From Cyprinodon diabolis (lineage: Eukaryota > Chordata > Actinopteri > Cyprinodontiformes > Cyprinodontidae), in assembly GCA_030533445.1 (NCBI GenBank), contig CM060065.1, forward strand, positions 372,001 to 436,000: a stretch of 64,000 nt of DNA, written 5' to 3'. Of the stretch, positions 9,241 to 21,700 are shown in pieces. The first letter of the stretch is position 1. Each line of letters begins with the position of its first letter. The notes below the pieces were generated by a model. The model worked only from the letters and a program-made list of their open reading frames with translations, did no database searches and was not told the origin of the DNA. A program made the translations under genes and the position numbers.

Positions 9241-12226
9241 CTCACTAGAACTATAGAACGTAGATCAGACAGCTGATCCAGACGCTGCTGCCTGTGTCCT
9301 CGCTAGAACTATAGAAAGTAGATCAGACAGCTGAATCAGACGCTGCTGCCTGCGTCCTCACTAGAACTATAGAAAGTAGATCAGACAGCTGATCCAGACG
9401 CTTCTGCCTGTGTCCTCACTTGAACTATAGAAAGTAGATCAGACAGCTGATCCAGACGCTACTGCCTGCGTCCTCACTAGAACTATAGAAAGTAGATCAG
9501 ACGGCTGCAGCTCATCCAGACGCTGCTGCCCACGTCCTCACTAGAACTATAGAAAGTAGATCAGACAGCTGATCCAGACGCTGCTGTCTGCGTCCTCACT
9601 AGAACTATAGAAAGTAGATCAGACAGTTGATCCAGATGCTGCTGCCTGCGTCCTCACTAGAACTATAGAAAGTAGATCAGACAACTGATCCAGATGCTGC
9701 TGCCTGCGCCCTCACTAGAACTATAGGAAGTAGATCAGACAACTGATCCAGATGCTGCTGCCTGCGCCCTCACTAGAACTATAGGAATTAGATCAGACAG
9801 CTGATCCAGACACTGCTGTCTGGGTCCTCACTAGAATTAAAGAAAGTAGATCAGACAGCTGATCCAGACGCTGCTGCCTGCATCCTCACTAGAACTATAG
9901 AAAGTAGATCAGACAGCTGATCCAGACGCTGCTGCCTGCGTCCTCACTAGAACTATAGAAAGTAGATCAGACAGCTGATCCGGACGCTGCTGACTGTGTC
10001 CTTACTAGAAATATAGAAAGTAGATTAGACAGCTGATCCAGATGCTGGTGCCTGTGTCCTTACTAGAACTCTACAAAGTAGATCAGACAGCTGATCCAGA
10101 CGCTGCTGTCTGCGTCCTCACTAGAACTATAGAAAGTAGATCAGACAGTTGATCCAGATGCTGCCGCCTGCGTCCTCAATAGAACTATAGTAAGTAGATC
10201 AGACAGCTGATCCAGATGCTGCTGCCTGCATCCTCACTAGAAATAAAGAAAGTAGATAAGACAGCTGATCCAGACGCTGCTGCCTGCATCCTCACTAGAA
10301 CTATAGAAAGTAGATCAGACAGGTAATCCAGACGCTGCTGCCTGCATCCTCACTAGAACTATAGAAAGTAGATCAGACAGCTGCAGCTCATCCAGATGCT
10401 GCTGCCTGTGTCCTCACTAGAACTATTGAAAGTAGATCAGACAGCTGCACCTGATCCAGATGCTGCTGCCCACGTCCTCACGAGAACTATAAAAGTAGAT
10501 CAGACATCTGATACAGACGCTGCTGCCTGCATACTCACTAGAACTATAGAAAGTAGATCAGACAGCTGCAGCTCATCCAGATGCTGCTGCCTGCGTCCTC
10601 ACGAGAACTATTGAAAGTAGATGAGACAGCTGCACCTGATCTAGATGCTGCTGCCCACGTCTTCACTAGAACTATAGAAAGTAGATCAGACAGCTGCAGC
10701 TCATCCAGATGCTGCTGCCTGCGTCCTCACTAGAACTATAGAACGTAGATCAGACAGCTGATCCAGACGCTGCTGCCTGTGTCCTCGCTAGAACTATAGA
10801 AAGTAGATCAGACAGCTGAATCAGACGCTGCTGCCTGCGTCCTCACTAGAACTATAGAAAGTAGATCAGACAGCTGATCCAGACGCTTCTGCCTGTGTCC
10901 TCACTTGAACTATAGAAAGTAGATCAGACAGCTGATCCAGACGCTACTGCCTGCGTCCTCACTAGAACTATAGAAAGTAGATCAGACGGCTGCAGCTCAT
11001 CCAGACGCTGCTGCCCACGTCCTCACTAGAACTATAGAAAGTAGATCAGACAGCTGATCCAGACGCTGCTGTCTGCGTCCTCACTAGAACTATAGAAAGT
11101 AGATCAGACAGTTGATCCAGATGCTGCTGCCTGCGTCCTCACTAGAACTATAGAAAGTAGATCAGACAACTGATCCAGATGCTGCTGCCTGCGCCCTCAC
11201 TAGAACTATAGGAAGTAGATCAGACAACTGATCCAGATGCTGCTGCCTGCGCCCTCACTAGAACTATAGGAATTAGATCAGACAGCTGATCCAGACACTG
11301 CTGTCTGGGTCCTCACTAGAATTAAAGAAAGTAGATCAGACAGCTGATCCAGACGCTGCTGCCTGCATCCTCACTAGAACTATAGAAAGTAGATCAGACA
11401 GCTGATCCAGACGCTGCTGCCTGCGTCCTCACTAGAACTATAGAAAGTAGATCAGACAGCTGATCCGGACGCTGCTGACTGTGTCCTTACTAGAAATATA
11501 GAAAGTAGATTAGACAGCTGATCCAGATGCTGGTGCCTGTGTCCTTACTAGAACTCTACAAAGTAGATCAGACAGCTGATCCAGACGCTGCTGTCTGCGT
11601 CCTCACTAGAACTATAGAAAGTAGATCAGACAGTTGATCCAGATGCTGCCGCCTGCGTCCTCAATAGAACTATAGTAAGTAGATCAGACAGCTGATCCAG
11701 ATGCTGCTGCCTGCATCCTCACTAGAAATAAAGAAAGTAGATAAGACAGCTGATCCAGACGCTGCTGCCTGCATCCTCACTAGAACTATAGAAAGTAGAT
11801 CAGACAGGTAATCCAGACGCTGCTGCCTGCATCCTCACTAGAACTATAGAAAGTAGATCAGACAGCTGCAGCTCATCCAGATGCTGCTGCCTGTGTCCTC
11901 ACTAGAACTATTGAAAGTAGATCAGACAGCTGCACCTGATCCAGATGCTGCTGCCCACGTCCTCACGAGAACTATAAAAGTAGATCAGACATCTGATACA
12001 GACGCTGCTGCCTGCATACTCACTAGAACTATAGAAAGTAGATCAGACAGCTGCAGCTCATCCAGATGCTGCTGCCTGCGTCCTCACGAGAACTATTGAA
12101 AGTAGATGAGACAGCTGCACCTGATCTAGATGCTGCTGCCCACGTCTTCACTAGAACTATAGAAAGTAGATCAGACAGCTGCAGCTCATCCAGATGCTGC
12201 TGCCTGCGTCCTCACTAGAACTATAC
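9241..12226. repeat. 1,485-bp tandem duplication
   Basis: Two adjacent copies of about 1,485 bp, 9,241-10,725 and 10,726-12,210. Rare variants pair exactly: gaacgtag at 9256 and 10741, ctgaatcag, cacttgaac, gatccggacgctgctgac, agaactctacaaag, caggtaatcc, and the 1-bp deletion actataaaag near 10,490 and 11,975. I found no difference in any stretch compared. The length fits nineteen 58-mers plus six 64-mers minus one base. Each copy holds the same 219-base chance open frame (10,396-10,614 and 11,881-12,099), which is not a gene. Such near-identity means a very recent exchange, or an assembly duplication. Confidence 0.92.
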
Positions 12227-13490
12227 AAAGTAGATCAGACAGCTGATCCAGACGCTGCTATCTGCATCCTCACTAGAACTATAGAAAGTATATTAGACAG
12301 CTGATCCAGATGCTGTTGCCTGCGTCCTCACTACAACTATAGAAAGTAGATTAGACAGCTGATCCAGACGCTGCTGTCTGCGTCCTCACTAGAACTATAG
12401 AAAGTAGATCAGACAGCTGATCCAGACGCTGCTGCCTGCGTCCTCACTAGAACTATAGAAAATAGATTAGACAGCTGATCCAGATGCTGCTGTCTGCGTC
12501 CTCACTAGAACTATAGAAAGTAGATCAGACAGTTGATCCAGACGCTGCTGCCTGCATCCTCACTAGAACTATAGAAATTAGATCAGAGAACTGATCCAGA
12601 CACTGCTGTCTGGTTCCTCACTAGAACTATAGAAAGTAGATCAGACCGCTGATCCAGACGCTGCTGCCTGCATCCTCACTAGAACTATAGAACGTAGATC
12701 AGACAGCTGATCCAGACGCTGCTGCCTGTGTCCTCGCTAGAACTATAGAAAGTAGATCAGACAGCTGATTCAGACGCTGCTGCCTGCGTCCTCACTAGAA
12801 CTATAGAAAGTAGATCAGACAGCTGATCCAGACGCTTCTGCCTGTGTCCTCACTTGAACTATAGAAAGTAGATCAGACAGCTGATCCAGACGCTGCTGCC
12901 TGCGTCCTCACTAGAACTATAGAAAGTAGATCAGACGGCTGCAGCTCATCCAGACGCTGCTGCCCACGTCCTCACTAGAACTATAGAAAGTAGATCAGAC
13001 AGCTGATCCAGACGCTGCTGTCTGCGTCCTCACTAGAACTATTGAAAGTAGATCAAACAGCTGCACCTGATCCAGATGCTGCTGCCCACGTCCTCACTAG
13101 AACTATAGAAAGTAGATCAGACAGTTGATCCAGATGCTGCTGCCTGCGTCCTCACTAGAACTATAGAAAGTAGATCAGACAACTGATCCAGATGCTGCTG
13201 CCTGCGCCCTCACTTGAACTATAGGAATTAGATCAGAAAACTGATCCAGATGCTGCTGCCTGCGCCCTCACTAGAACTATTGAAAGTAGATCAGACAGCT
13301 GCAGCTGATCCAGATTCTGCTGTCTGCATCCTAAATAGAATATAGAAAGTAGATCGGACAGCTGATCCAGACGCTGCTTTCTGCGTCCTCACTAGAACTA
13401 TTGAAAGTAGATCAGACAGCTGCACCTGATCCAGATGCTGCTGCCCACGTCCTCACTAGAACTATAGAAAGTAGATCAGACAGCTGATCC
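12226..13490. repeat. Satellite segment linking the 1,485-bp and 1,955-bp repeats
   Basis: The first part, to about 12,700, repeats 8,786-9,260 (offset 3,434). The run after gaacgtag at 12690 appears again after gaacatag at 13757 (offset 1,067) and later at 15712. The variant agaatatagaaagtagatcgg is at about 13,338, 14,463 and 16,418. The offset changes from 1,067 to 1,125 between the first two copies, so one 58-bp monomer was gained or lost between them. Confidence 0.8.
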
Positions 13491-16400
13491 AGATTCTGCT
13501 GCCTGCGTCCTCACCAGAACTATAGAAAATAGATTAGACAGCTGATCCAGATGCTGCTGTCTGCGTCCTCACTAGAACTATAGAAAGTAGATCAGACAGT
13601 TGATCCAGACGCTGCTGCCTGCATCCTCACTAGAACTATAGAAATTAGATCAGAGAACTGATCCAGACACTGCTGTCTGGTTCCTCACTAGAACTATAGA
13701 AAGTAGATCAGACCGCTGATCCAGACGCTGCTGCCTGCATCCTCACTAGAACTATAGAACATAGATCAGACAGCTGATCCAGACGCTGCTGCCTGTGTCC
13801 TCGCTAGAACTATAGAAAGTAGATCAGACAGCTGATTCAGACGCTGCTGCCTGCGTCCTCACTAGAACTATAGAAAGTAGATCAGACAGCTGATCCATAC
13901 GCTTCTGCCTGTGTCCTCACTTGAACTATAGAAAGTAGATCAGACAGCTGATCCAGACGCTGCTGCCTGCGTCCTCACTAGAACTATAGAAAGTAGATCA
14001 GACGGCTGCAGCTCATCCAGACGCTGCTGCCCACGTCCTCACTAGAACTATAGAAAGTAGATCAGACAGCTGATCCAGACGCTGCTGTCTGCGTCCTCAC
14101 TAGAACTATTGAAAGTAGATCAAACAGCTAAACCTGATCCAGATGCTGCTGCCCACGTCCTCACTAGAACTATAGAAAGTAGATCAGACAGTTGATCCAG
14201 ATGCTGCTGCCTGCGTCCTCACTAGAACTATAGAAAGTAGATCAGAACCCTGATCCAGATGCTGCTGCCTGCGCCCTCACTAGAACTATAGGAAGTAGAT
14301 CAGACAACTGATCCAGATGCTGCTGCCTGCGCCCTCACTAGAACTATAGGAATTAGATCAGAAAACTGATCCAGATGCTGCTGCCTGCGCCCTCACTAGA
14401 ACTATTGAAAGTAGATCAGACAGCTGCAGCTGATCCAGATTCTGCTGTCTGCATCCTCAATAGAATATAGAAAGTAGATCGGACAGCTGATCCAGACGCT
14501 GCTTTCTGCGTCCTCACTAGAACTATTGAAAGTAGATCAGACAGCTGCACCTGATCCAGATGCTGCTGCCCACGTCCTCACTAGAACTATAGAAAGTAGA
14601 TCAGACAGCTGATCCAGATTCTGCTGCCTGCGTCCTCACTAGAACTATAGAAAGTAGATCAGACAACTGATACAGATGCTGCTGCCTGCGCCCTCACTAG
14701 AGATATTGGAAGTAGATCAGACAGCTGATCCACATGCTGCTGCCTGCGCCATCACTAGAACTATAGGAAGTAGATCAGAAAACTGATCCAGATGCTGCTG
14801 CCTGCGCCCTCACTAGAACTATTGAAAGTAGATCAGACAGCTGCAGCTGATCCAGATGCTGCTGTCCGCCTCCTCACTAGAACTATAGAAATTAGATCAG
14901 ACAGCTGATCCAGACGCTGCTGTCTGCGTCCTCACTAGAACTATAGAAAGTAGATCAGACAGCTGATCCAGACGCTGCTGTCTGAGTCCTCACTAGAACT
15001 ATACAAAGTAGTTTAGACAGCTGATCCAGATGCTGCTGCCTGCGTCCTCACTAGAACTATACAAAGTAGATCAGACAGCTGATCCAGACGCTGCTGCCTG
15101 CATCCTCACTAGAACTATAGAAAGTAGATTAGACAGCTTATCCAGATGCTGCTGCCTGCGTCCTCACTAGAACTATTGAAAGTAGATCAGACAGCTGCAC
15201 CTGATCTAGATGCTGCTGCCCACGTCTTCACTAGAACTATAGAAAGTAGATCAGACAGCTGCAGCTCATCCAGATGCTGCTGCCTGCGTCCTCACTAGAA
15301 CTATACAAAGTAGATCAGACAGCTGATCCAGACGCTGCTATCTGTGTCCTCACTTGAACTATAGAAAGTAGATCAGACAGCTGATCCAGACGCTGCTGCC
15401 TGCGTCCTCACTAGAACTATAGAAAGTAGATCAGACAGCTGATCCAGACGCTGCTGCCTGCGTCCTCACTAGAACTATAGAAAATAGATTAGACAGCTGA
15501 TCCAGATGCTGCTGTCTGCGTCCTCACTAGAACTATAGAAAGTAGATCAGACAGTTGATCCAGACGCTGCTGCCTGCATCCTCACTAGAACTATAGAAAT
15601 TAGATCAGAGAACTGATCCAGACACTGCTGTCTGGTTCCTCACTAGAACTATAGAAAGTAGATCAGACAGCTGATCCAGACGCTGCTGCCTGCATCCTCA
15701 CTAGAACTATAGAACGTAGATCAGACAGCTGATCCAGACGCTGCTGCCTGTGTCCTCGCTAGAACTATAGAAAGTAGATCAGACAGCTGATTCAGACGCT
15801 GCTGCCTGCGTCCTCACTAGAACTATAGAAAGTAGATCAGACAGCTGATCCAGACGCTTCTGCCTGTGTCCTCACTTGAACTATAGAAAGTAGATCAGAC
15901 AGCTGATCCAGACGCTGCTGCCTGCGTCCTCACTAGAACTATAGAAAGTAGATCAGACGGCTGCAGCTCATCCAGACGCTGCTGCCCACGTCCTCACTAG
16001 AACTATAGAAAGTAGATCAGACAGCTGATCCAGACGCTGCTGTCTGCGTCCTCACTAGAACTATTGAAAGTAGATCAAACAGCTGCACCTGATCCAGATG
16101 CTGCTTCCCACGTCCTCACTAGAACTATAGAAAGTAGATCAGACAGTTGATCCAGATGCTGCTACCTGCGTCCTCACTAGAACTATAGAAAGTAGATCAG
16201 ACAACTGACCCAGATGCTGCTGCCTGCGTCCTCACTAGAACTATAGAAAGTAGATCAGACAACTGATCCAGATGCTGCTGCCTGCGCCCTCACTAGAACT
16301 ATAGGAATTAGATCAGAAAACTGATCCAGATGCTGCTGCCTGCGCCCTCACTAGAACTATTGAAAGTAGATCAGGCAGCTGCAGCTGATCCAGATTCTGC

Positions 16401-17125
16401 TGACTGCATCCTCAATAGAATATAGAAAGTAGATCGGACAGCTGATCCAGACGCTGCTTTCTGCGTCCTCACTAGAACTATTGAAAGTAGATCAGACAGC
16501 TGCACCTGATCCAGATGCTGCTGCCCACGTCCTCACTAGAACTATAGAAAGTAGATCAGACAGCTGATCCAGATTCTGCTGCCTGCGTCCTCACTAGAAC
16601 TATAGAAAGTAGATCAGACAACTGATACAGATGCTGCTGCCTGCGCCCTCACTAGAGATATAGGAAGTAGATCAGACAGCTGATCCACATGCTGCTGCCT
16701 GCGCCCTCACTAGAACTATAGGAAGTAGATCAGAAAACTGATCCAGATGCTGCTGCCTGCGCCCTCACTAGAACTATTGAAAGTAGATCAGACAGCTGCA
16801 GCTGATCCAGATGCTGCTGTCTGCCTCCTCACTAGAACTATAGAAATTAGATCAGACAGCTGATCCAGACGCTGCTGTCTGCGTCCTCACTAGAACTATA
16901 GAAAGTAGATCAGACAGCTGATCCAGACGCTGCTGTCTGAGTCCTCACTAGAACTATACAAAGTAGTTTAGACAGCTGATCCAGATGCTGCTGCCTGCGT
17001 CCTCACTAGAACTATACAAAGTAGATCAGACAGCTGATCCAGACGCTGCTGCCTGCATCCTCACTAGAACTATAGAAAGTAGATTAGACAGCTTATCCAG
17101 ATGCTGCTGCCTGCGTCCTCACTAG
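13490..17125. repeat. 1,955-bp offset duplication
   Basis: 13,490-15,170 matches 15,445-17,125 at an offset of 1,955 bp. Paired markers are gagaactg (13653 and 15608), the gaacatag or gaacgtag monomer (13757 and 15712), agatcgg (14476 and 16431) and gctgtctgag followed by gtttagacag (14981 and 16936). Small differences exist, such as agaaccctg near 14,244 against acaactgac near 16,200. The length equals twenty-six 58-mers plus seven 64-mers minus one base, the missing base being in agaatatag. Confidence 0.88.
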
Positions 17126-18780
17126 AACTATACAAAGTAGATCAGACAGCTGATCTAGACGCTGCTGTCTGCGTCCTCACTAGAACTATAGAAAGTAGAT
17201 CAGACAGCTGATCCAGACGCTGCTGCCTGCGTCCTCACTAGAACTATAGTAAGTAGATCAGACAGCTGATCCAGATGCTGCTGCCTGCGTCCTCACTAGA
17301 ACTTTAGAAAGTAGATCAGACAGCTGATCCAGACGCTGCTGTCTGCGTCCTCACTAGAACTATAGAAAGTAGATCAGACAGCTGATCCAGACGCTGCCGC
17401 CTGCGTCCTCACTAGAACTATAGAAAGAAGATCAGACATCTGATCTAGACGCTGCTGCCTGCATCCTCACTAGAGCTATAGAAATTAGATCAGACAGCTG
17501 ATCCAGGCACTGCTGTCTGGGTCCTCACTAGAACTAAAGAAAGTAGATTAGACAGCTGATCCAGATGCTGCTGTCTTCGTCCTCACTAGAACTATAGAAA
17601 GTAGATCAGACATTTGATCCAGACGCTGCTGCCTGCATCCTCACTAGAGCTATAGAAATTAGATCAGACAGCTGATCCAGGCACTGCTGTCTGGGTCCTC
17701 ACTAGAACTATAGAAAGTAGATCAGACAGCTGATCCAGACGCTGCAGTCTGCGTCCTCACTAGAACTATTGAAAGTAGATCAGACAGCTGCACCTTATCC
17801 AGATGCTGCTGCCCACGTCCTCACTAGAACTATAGAAAGTAGATAAGACAGCTGATCCAGACGCTACTGCCTGCGTCCTCACTAGAACTATAGAAAGTAG
17901 ATCAGACAGCTGATCCACACGCTGCTGCCTGCGTCCTCACAAGAACTATAGAAAGTAGATCAGACAGCTGATCCAGACGCTGCTGCCAGCGTCCTCACTA
18001 GAACTATAGAAAGTAGATCAGACAGCTGCTGCTGATCCAGATGCTGCTGCCTGCGTCCTCACTAGAACTATAGAAAGTAGATCAGACAGCTGCTGCTGAT
18101 CCAGATGCTGCTGCCTGCATCCTCACCAGAACTATAGAAAGTAGATCAGACAGCTGATCCAGACGCTGCTGCCTGCGTCCTCACTAGAACTATAGAAAGT
18201 AGATCAGACAGCTGATCCAGACGCTGCTGCCTGCGTCCTCACTAGAACTAAAGAAAGTAGATCAGACAGCTGATCCAGGCGCTACTGCCTGCGTCCTCAC
18301 TAGAACTATAGAAAGTAGATCAGACAGCTGATCCAGACGCTGCTGCCTGCGTCCTCACTAGAACTAAAGAAAGTAGATCAGACAGCTGATCCAGACGCTG
18401 CTGCCTGCGTCCTCACTAGAACTATAGAAAGTAGATCAGACAGCTGATCCAGACGCTGCTGCCTGCATCCTCACTAGAACTATAGAAAGTAGATCAGACA
18501 GCTGCTGCTGATCCAGATGCTGCTGCCTGCGTCCTCACTAGAACTATAGAAAGTAGATCAGACAGCTGTAGCTCATCCAGATGCGTTTGCCCACGTCCTC
18601 ACTAGAACTATAGAAAGTAGATCAGACAGCTGATCCAGACGCTACTGCCTGCGTCCTCACTAGAACTATAGAAAGTAGATCAGACAGCTGCTGCTGATCC
18701 GGATGCTGCTGCCTGTGTCCTCACTAGAACTATAGAAAGTAGATCAGACAGCTGCAGCTCATCCAGATGCGTCTGCCCAC
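17126..18780. repeat. Mixed monomer segment
   Basis: Continuous 58- and 64-bp monomers. From about 17,850 to 18,030 the order gctactgcc, ccacacgctg, cacaagaac, gctgccagcg, ctgctgctgatcc repeats closely that at about 7,140-7,320. From 18,160 to 18,480 alternating ctatag and ctaaag monomers look like a short run of 116-bp dimers. The first gatgcgttt or gatgcgtct monomers (about 18,581 and 18,767) announce the gagcag family that follows. Confidence 0.7.
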
Positions 18781-21700
18781 GTCCTCACTAGAACTATAGA
18801 AAGTAGAGCAGACAGCTGATCCAGATGCTGCTGCCTGCGTCCTCACTAGAACTATAGAAAGTAGATCAGACAACTGATCCAGATGCTGCTGCCTGCGCCC
18901 TCACTAGAACTATAGGAAGTAGATCAGACAGCTGATCCAGATGCTGCTGCCTGCGTCCTCACTAGAACTTTAGAAAGTAGATCAGACAGCTGATCCAGAC
19001 GCTGCTGCCTGCGTCCTCACTAGAACTATAGAAAGTAGATCAGACAGCTGATCCAGACACTACCCCCTGCGTCCTCACTAGAACTATAGAAAGAAGATGA
19101 GAACATCTGATCCAGACGCTGCTGCCTGCATCCTCACTAGAACTAAAGAAAGTAGATCAGACAGCTGCAGCTGATCCAGATGCTGCTGTCTGCATCCTCA
19201 CTATAACTATAGAAAGTAGATCAGACAATTGATCCAGATGCTGCTGCCTGCGCCCTCAATAGAACTATAGGAAGTAGATCAGAAAACTGATCCAGATGCT
19301 GCTGCCTTCGCCCTCACTAGAACTATTGAAAGTAGATCAGACAGCTGATCCAGATGCTGCTGCCCGCGTCCTCACTAGAACTATAGAAAGTAGATCAGAC
19401 AGCTTATCTAGACGCTGCTGTCTGCGTCCTCACTAGAACTATAGAAAGTAGATCAGACAGCTGATCCAGACGCTGCTGCCTGCGTCCTCACTAGAACTAT
19501 AGTAAGTAGATCAGACAGCTGATCCAGATGCTGCTGCCTGCGTCCTCACTAGAACTTTAGAAAGTAGATCAGAAAGCTGATCCAGACGCTGCTGCCTGCA
19601 TCCTCACTAGAACTAAAGAAAGTAGATCAGACAGCTGCAGCTGATCCAGACGCTGCTGCCTGCATCCTCACTAGAACTAAAGAAAGTAGATCAGACAGCT
19701 GCAGCTGATCCAGATGCTGCTGTCTGCATCCTCACTAGAACTATAGAAAGTAGATCAGACAGCTGATCCAGACGCTGCTGTTTGCGTCCTCACTAGAACT
19801 GTTGAAAGTAGATCAGACAGCTGCAGCTCATCCAGATGCTGCTGCCTGCGTCCTCACTAGAACTATTGAAAGTAGATCAGACATCTGATCCAGACGCTGC
19901 TGCCTGCATCCTCACTAGAACTAAAGAAAGTAGATTAGACAGCTGATCCAGATGCTGCTGTCTGCATCCTCACTAGAACTATAGAAAGTAGATCAGACAT
20001 TTGATCCAGACGCTGCTGCCTGCATCCTCACTAGAACTATAGAAATTAAATCAGACAGCTGATCCAGACACTGCTGTCTGGGTCCTCACTAGAACTATAG
20101 AAAGTAGATCAGACAGCTGATCCAGACGCTGCTGCCTGCATCCTCGCTAGAACTATAGAAAGTAGATCAGACAGCTGATCCAGACGCTGCTGCCTACGTC
20201 CTCACTAGAACTATAGAAAGTAGATCAGACAGCTGATCCAGAACTGCTGCCTGCGTCATCACTAGAACTATAGAAAGTAGATCAGACAGCTGATCCAGAC
20301 GCTACTGCCTGCGTCCTCACTAGTACTATAGAAAGTAGATCAGACAGCTGCTGCTGATCCAGATGCTGCTGCCTGCGTCCTCACTAGAACTAAAGAAAGT
20401 AGATCAGACAGCGGCAGCTCATCCAGATGCGTCTGCCCACGTCCTCACTAGAACTATAGAAAGTAGAGCAGACAGCTGATCCAGATGCTGCTGCCTGCGC
20501 CCTAACTAGAACTATAGGAAGTAGATCAGAAAACTGATCCAGATGCTGCTGCCTGCGCCCTCACTAGAACTATTGAAAGTAGATCAGACAGCTGATCCAG
20601 ATGCTGCTGCCTGCGTCCTCACTAGAACTATAGAAAGTAGATCAGACAGCTGATCTAGACGCTGCTGTCTGCGTCCTCACTAGAACTATAGAAAGTAGAT
20701 CAGACAGCTGATCCAGACGCTGCTGCCTGCGTCCTCTCTAGAACTATAGTAAGTAGATCAGACAGCTGATCCAGATGCTGCTGCCTGCGTCCTCACTAGA
20801 ACTTTAGAAAGTAGATCAGACAGCTGATCCAGACGCTGCTGCCTGCGTCCTCACTAGAACTATAGAAAGTAGATCAGACAGCTGATCCAGAGGCTGCCCC
20901 CTGCGGCCTCACTAGAACTATAGAAAGAAGATCAGACATCTGATCCAGACGCTGCTGCCTGCATCCTCACTAGAACTAAAGAAAGTAGATCAGAAAGCTG
21001 ATCCAGACGCTGCTGCCTGCATCCTCACTAGAACTAAAGAAAGTAGATCAGACAGCTGCAGCTGATCCAGACGCTGCTGCCTGCATCCTCACTAGAACTA
21101 AAGAAAGTAGATCAGACAGCTGCAGCTGATCCAGATGCTGCTGTCTGCATCCTCACTAGAACTATAGAAAGTAGATCAGACAGCTGATCCAGACGCTGCT
21201 GTTTGCGTCCTCACTAGAACTGTTGAAAGTAGATCAGACAGCTGCAGCTCATCCAGATGCTGCTGCCTGCGTCCTCACTAGAACTATTGAAAGTAGATCA
21301 GACATCTGATCCAGACGCTGCTGCCTGCATCCTCACTAGAACTAAAGAAAGTAGATTAGACAGCTGATCCAGATGCTGCTGTCTGCATCCTCACTAGAAC
21401 TATAGAAAGTAGATCAGACATTTGATCCAGACGCTGCTAACTGTATCCTCACTAGAACTATAGAAATTAGATCAGACAGCTGATCCAGACACTGCTGTCT
21501 GGGTCCTCACTAGAACTATAGAAAGTAGATCAGACAGCTGATCCAGACGCTGCTGCCTGCATCCTCACTAGAACTACAGAAAGTAGATCAGACAGCTGAT
21601 CCAGAACTGCTGCCTGCGTCATCACTAGAACTATAGAAAGTAGATCAGACAGCTGATCCAGACGCTACTGCCTGCGTCCTCACTAGAACTATAGAAAGTA

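Noticed and set aside
10396..10614. Open reading frame of 72 codons on the + strand
   Set aside because: It is satellite sequence read in three rotating frames. It stays open only because local changes removed stops (ctattgaaag, cacgagaac) and a 1-bp deletion (actataaaag) shifted the frame. There is no promoter, start context or homology signal, and the residue pattern simply follows the monomer.
11881..12099. Second open reading frame of 72 codons, identical to the first
   Set aside because: It is the same chance frame carried along by the 1,485-bp tandem duplication; identity comes from the DNA duplication, not from protein conservation.
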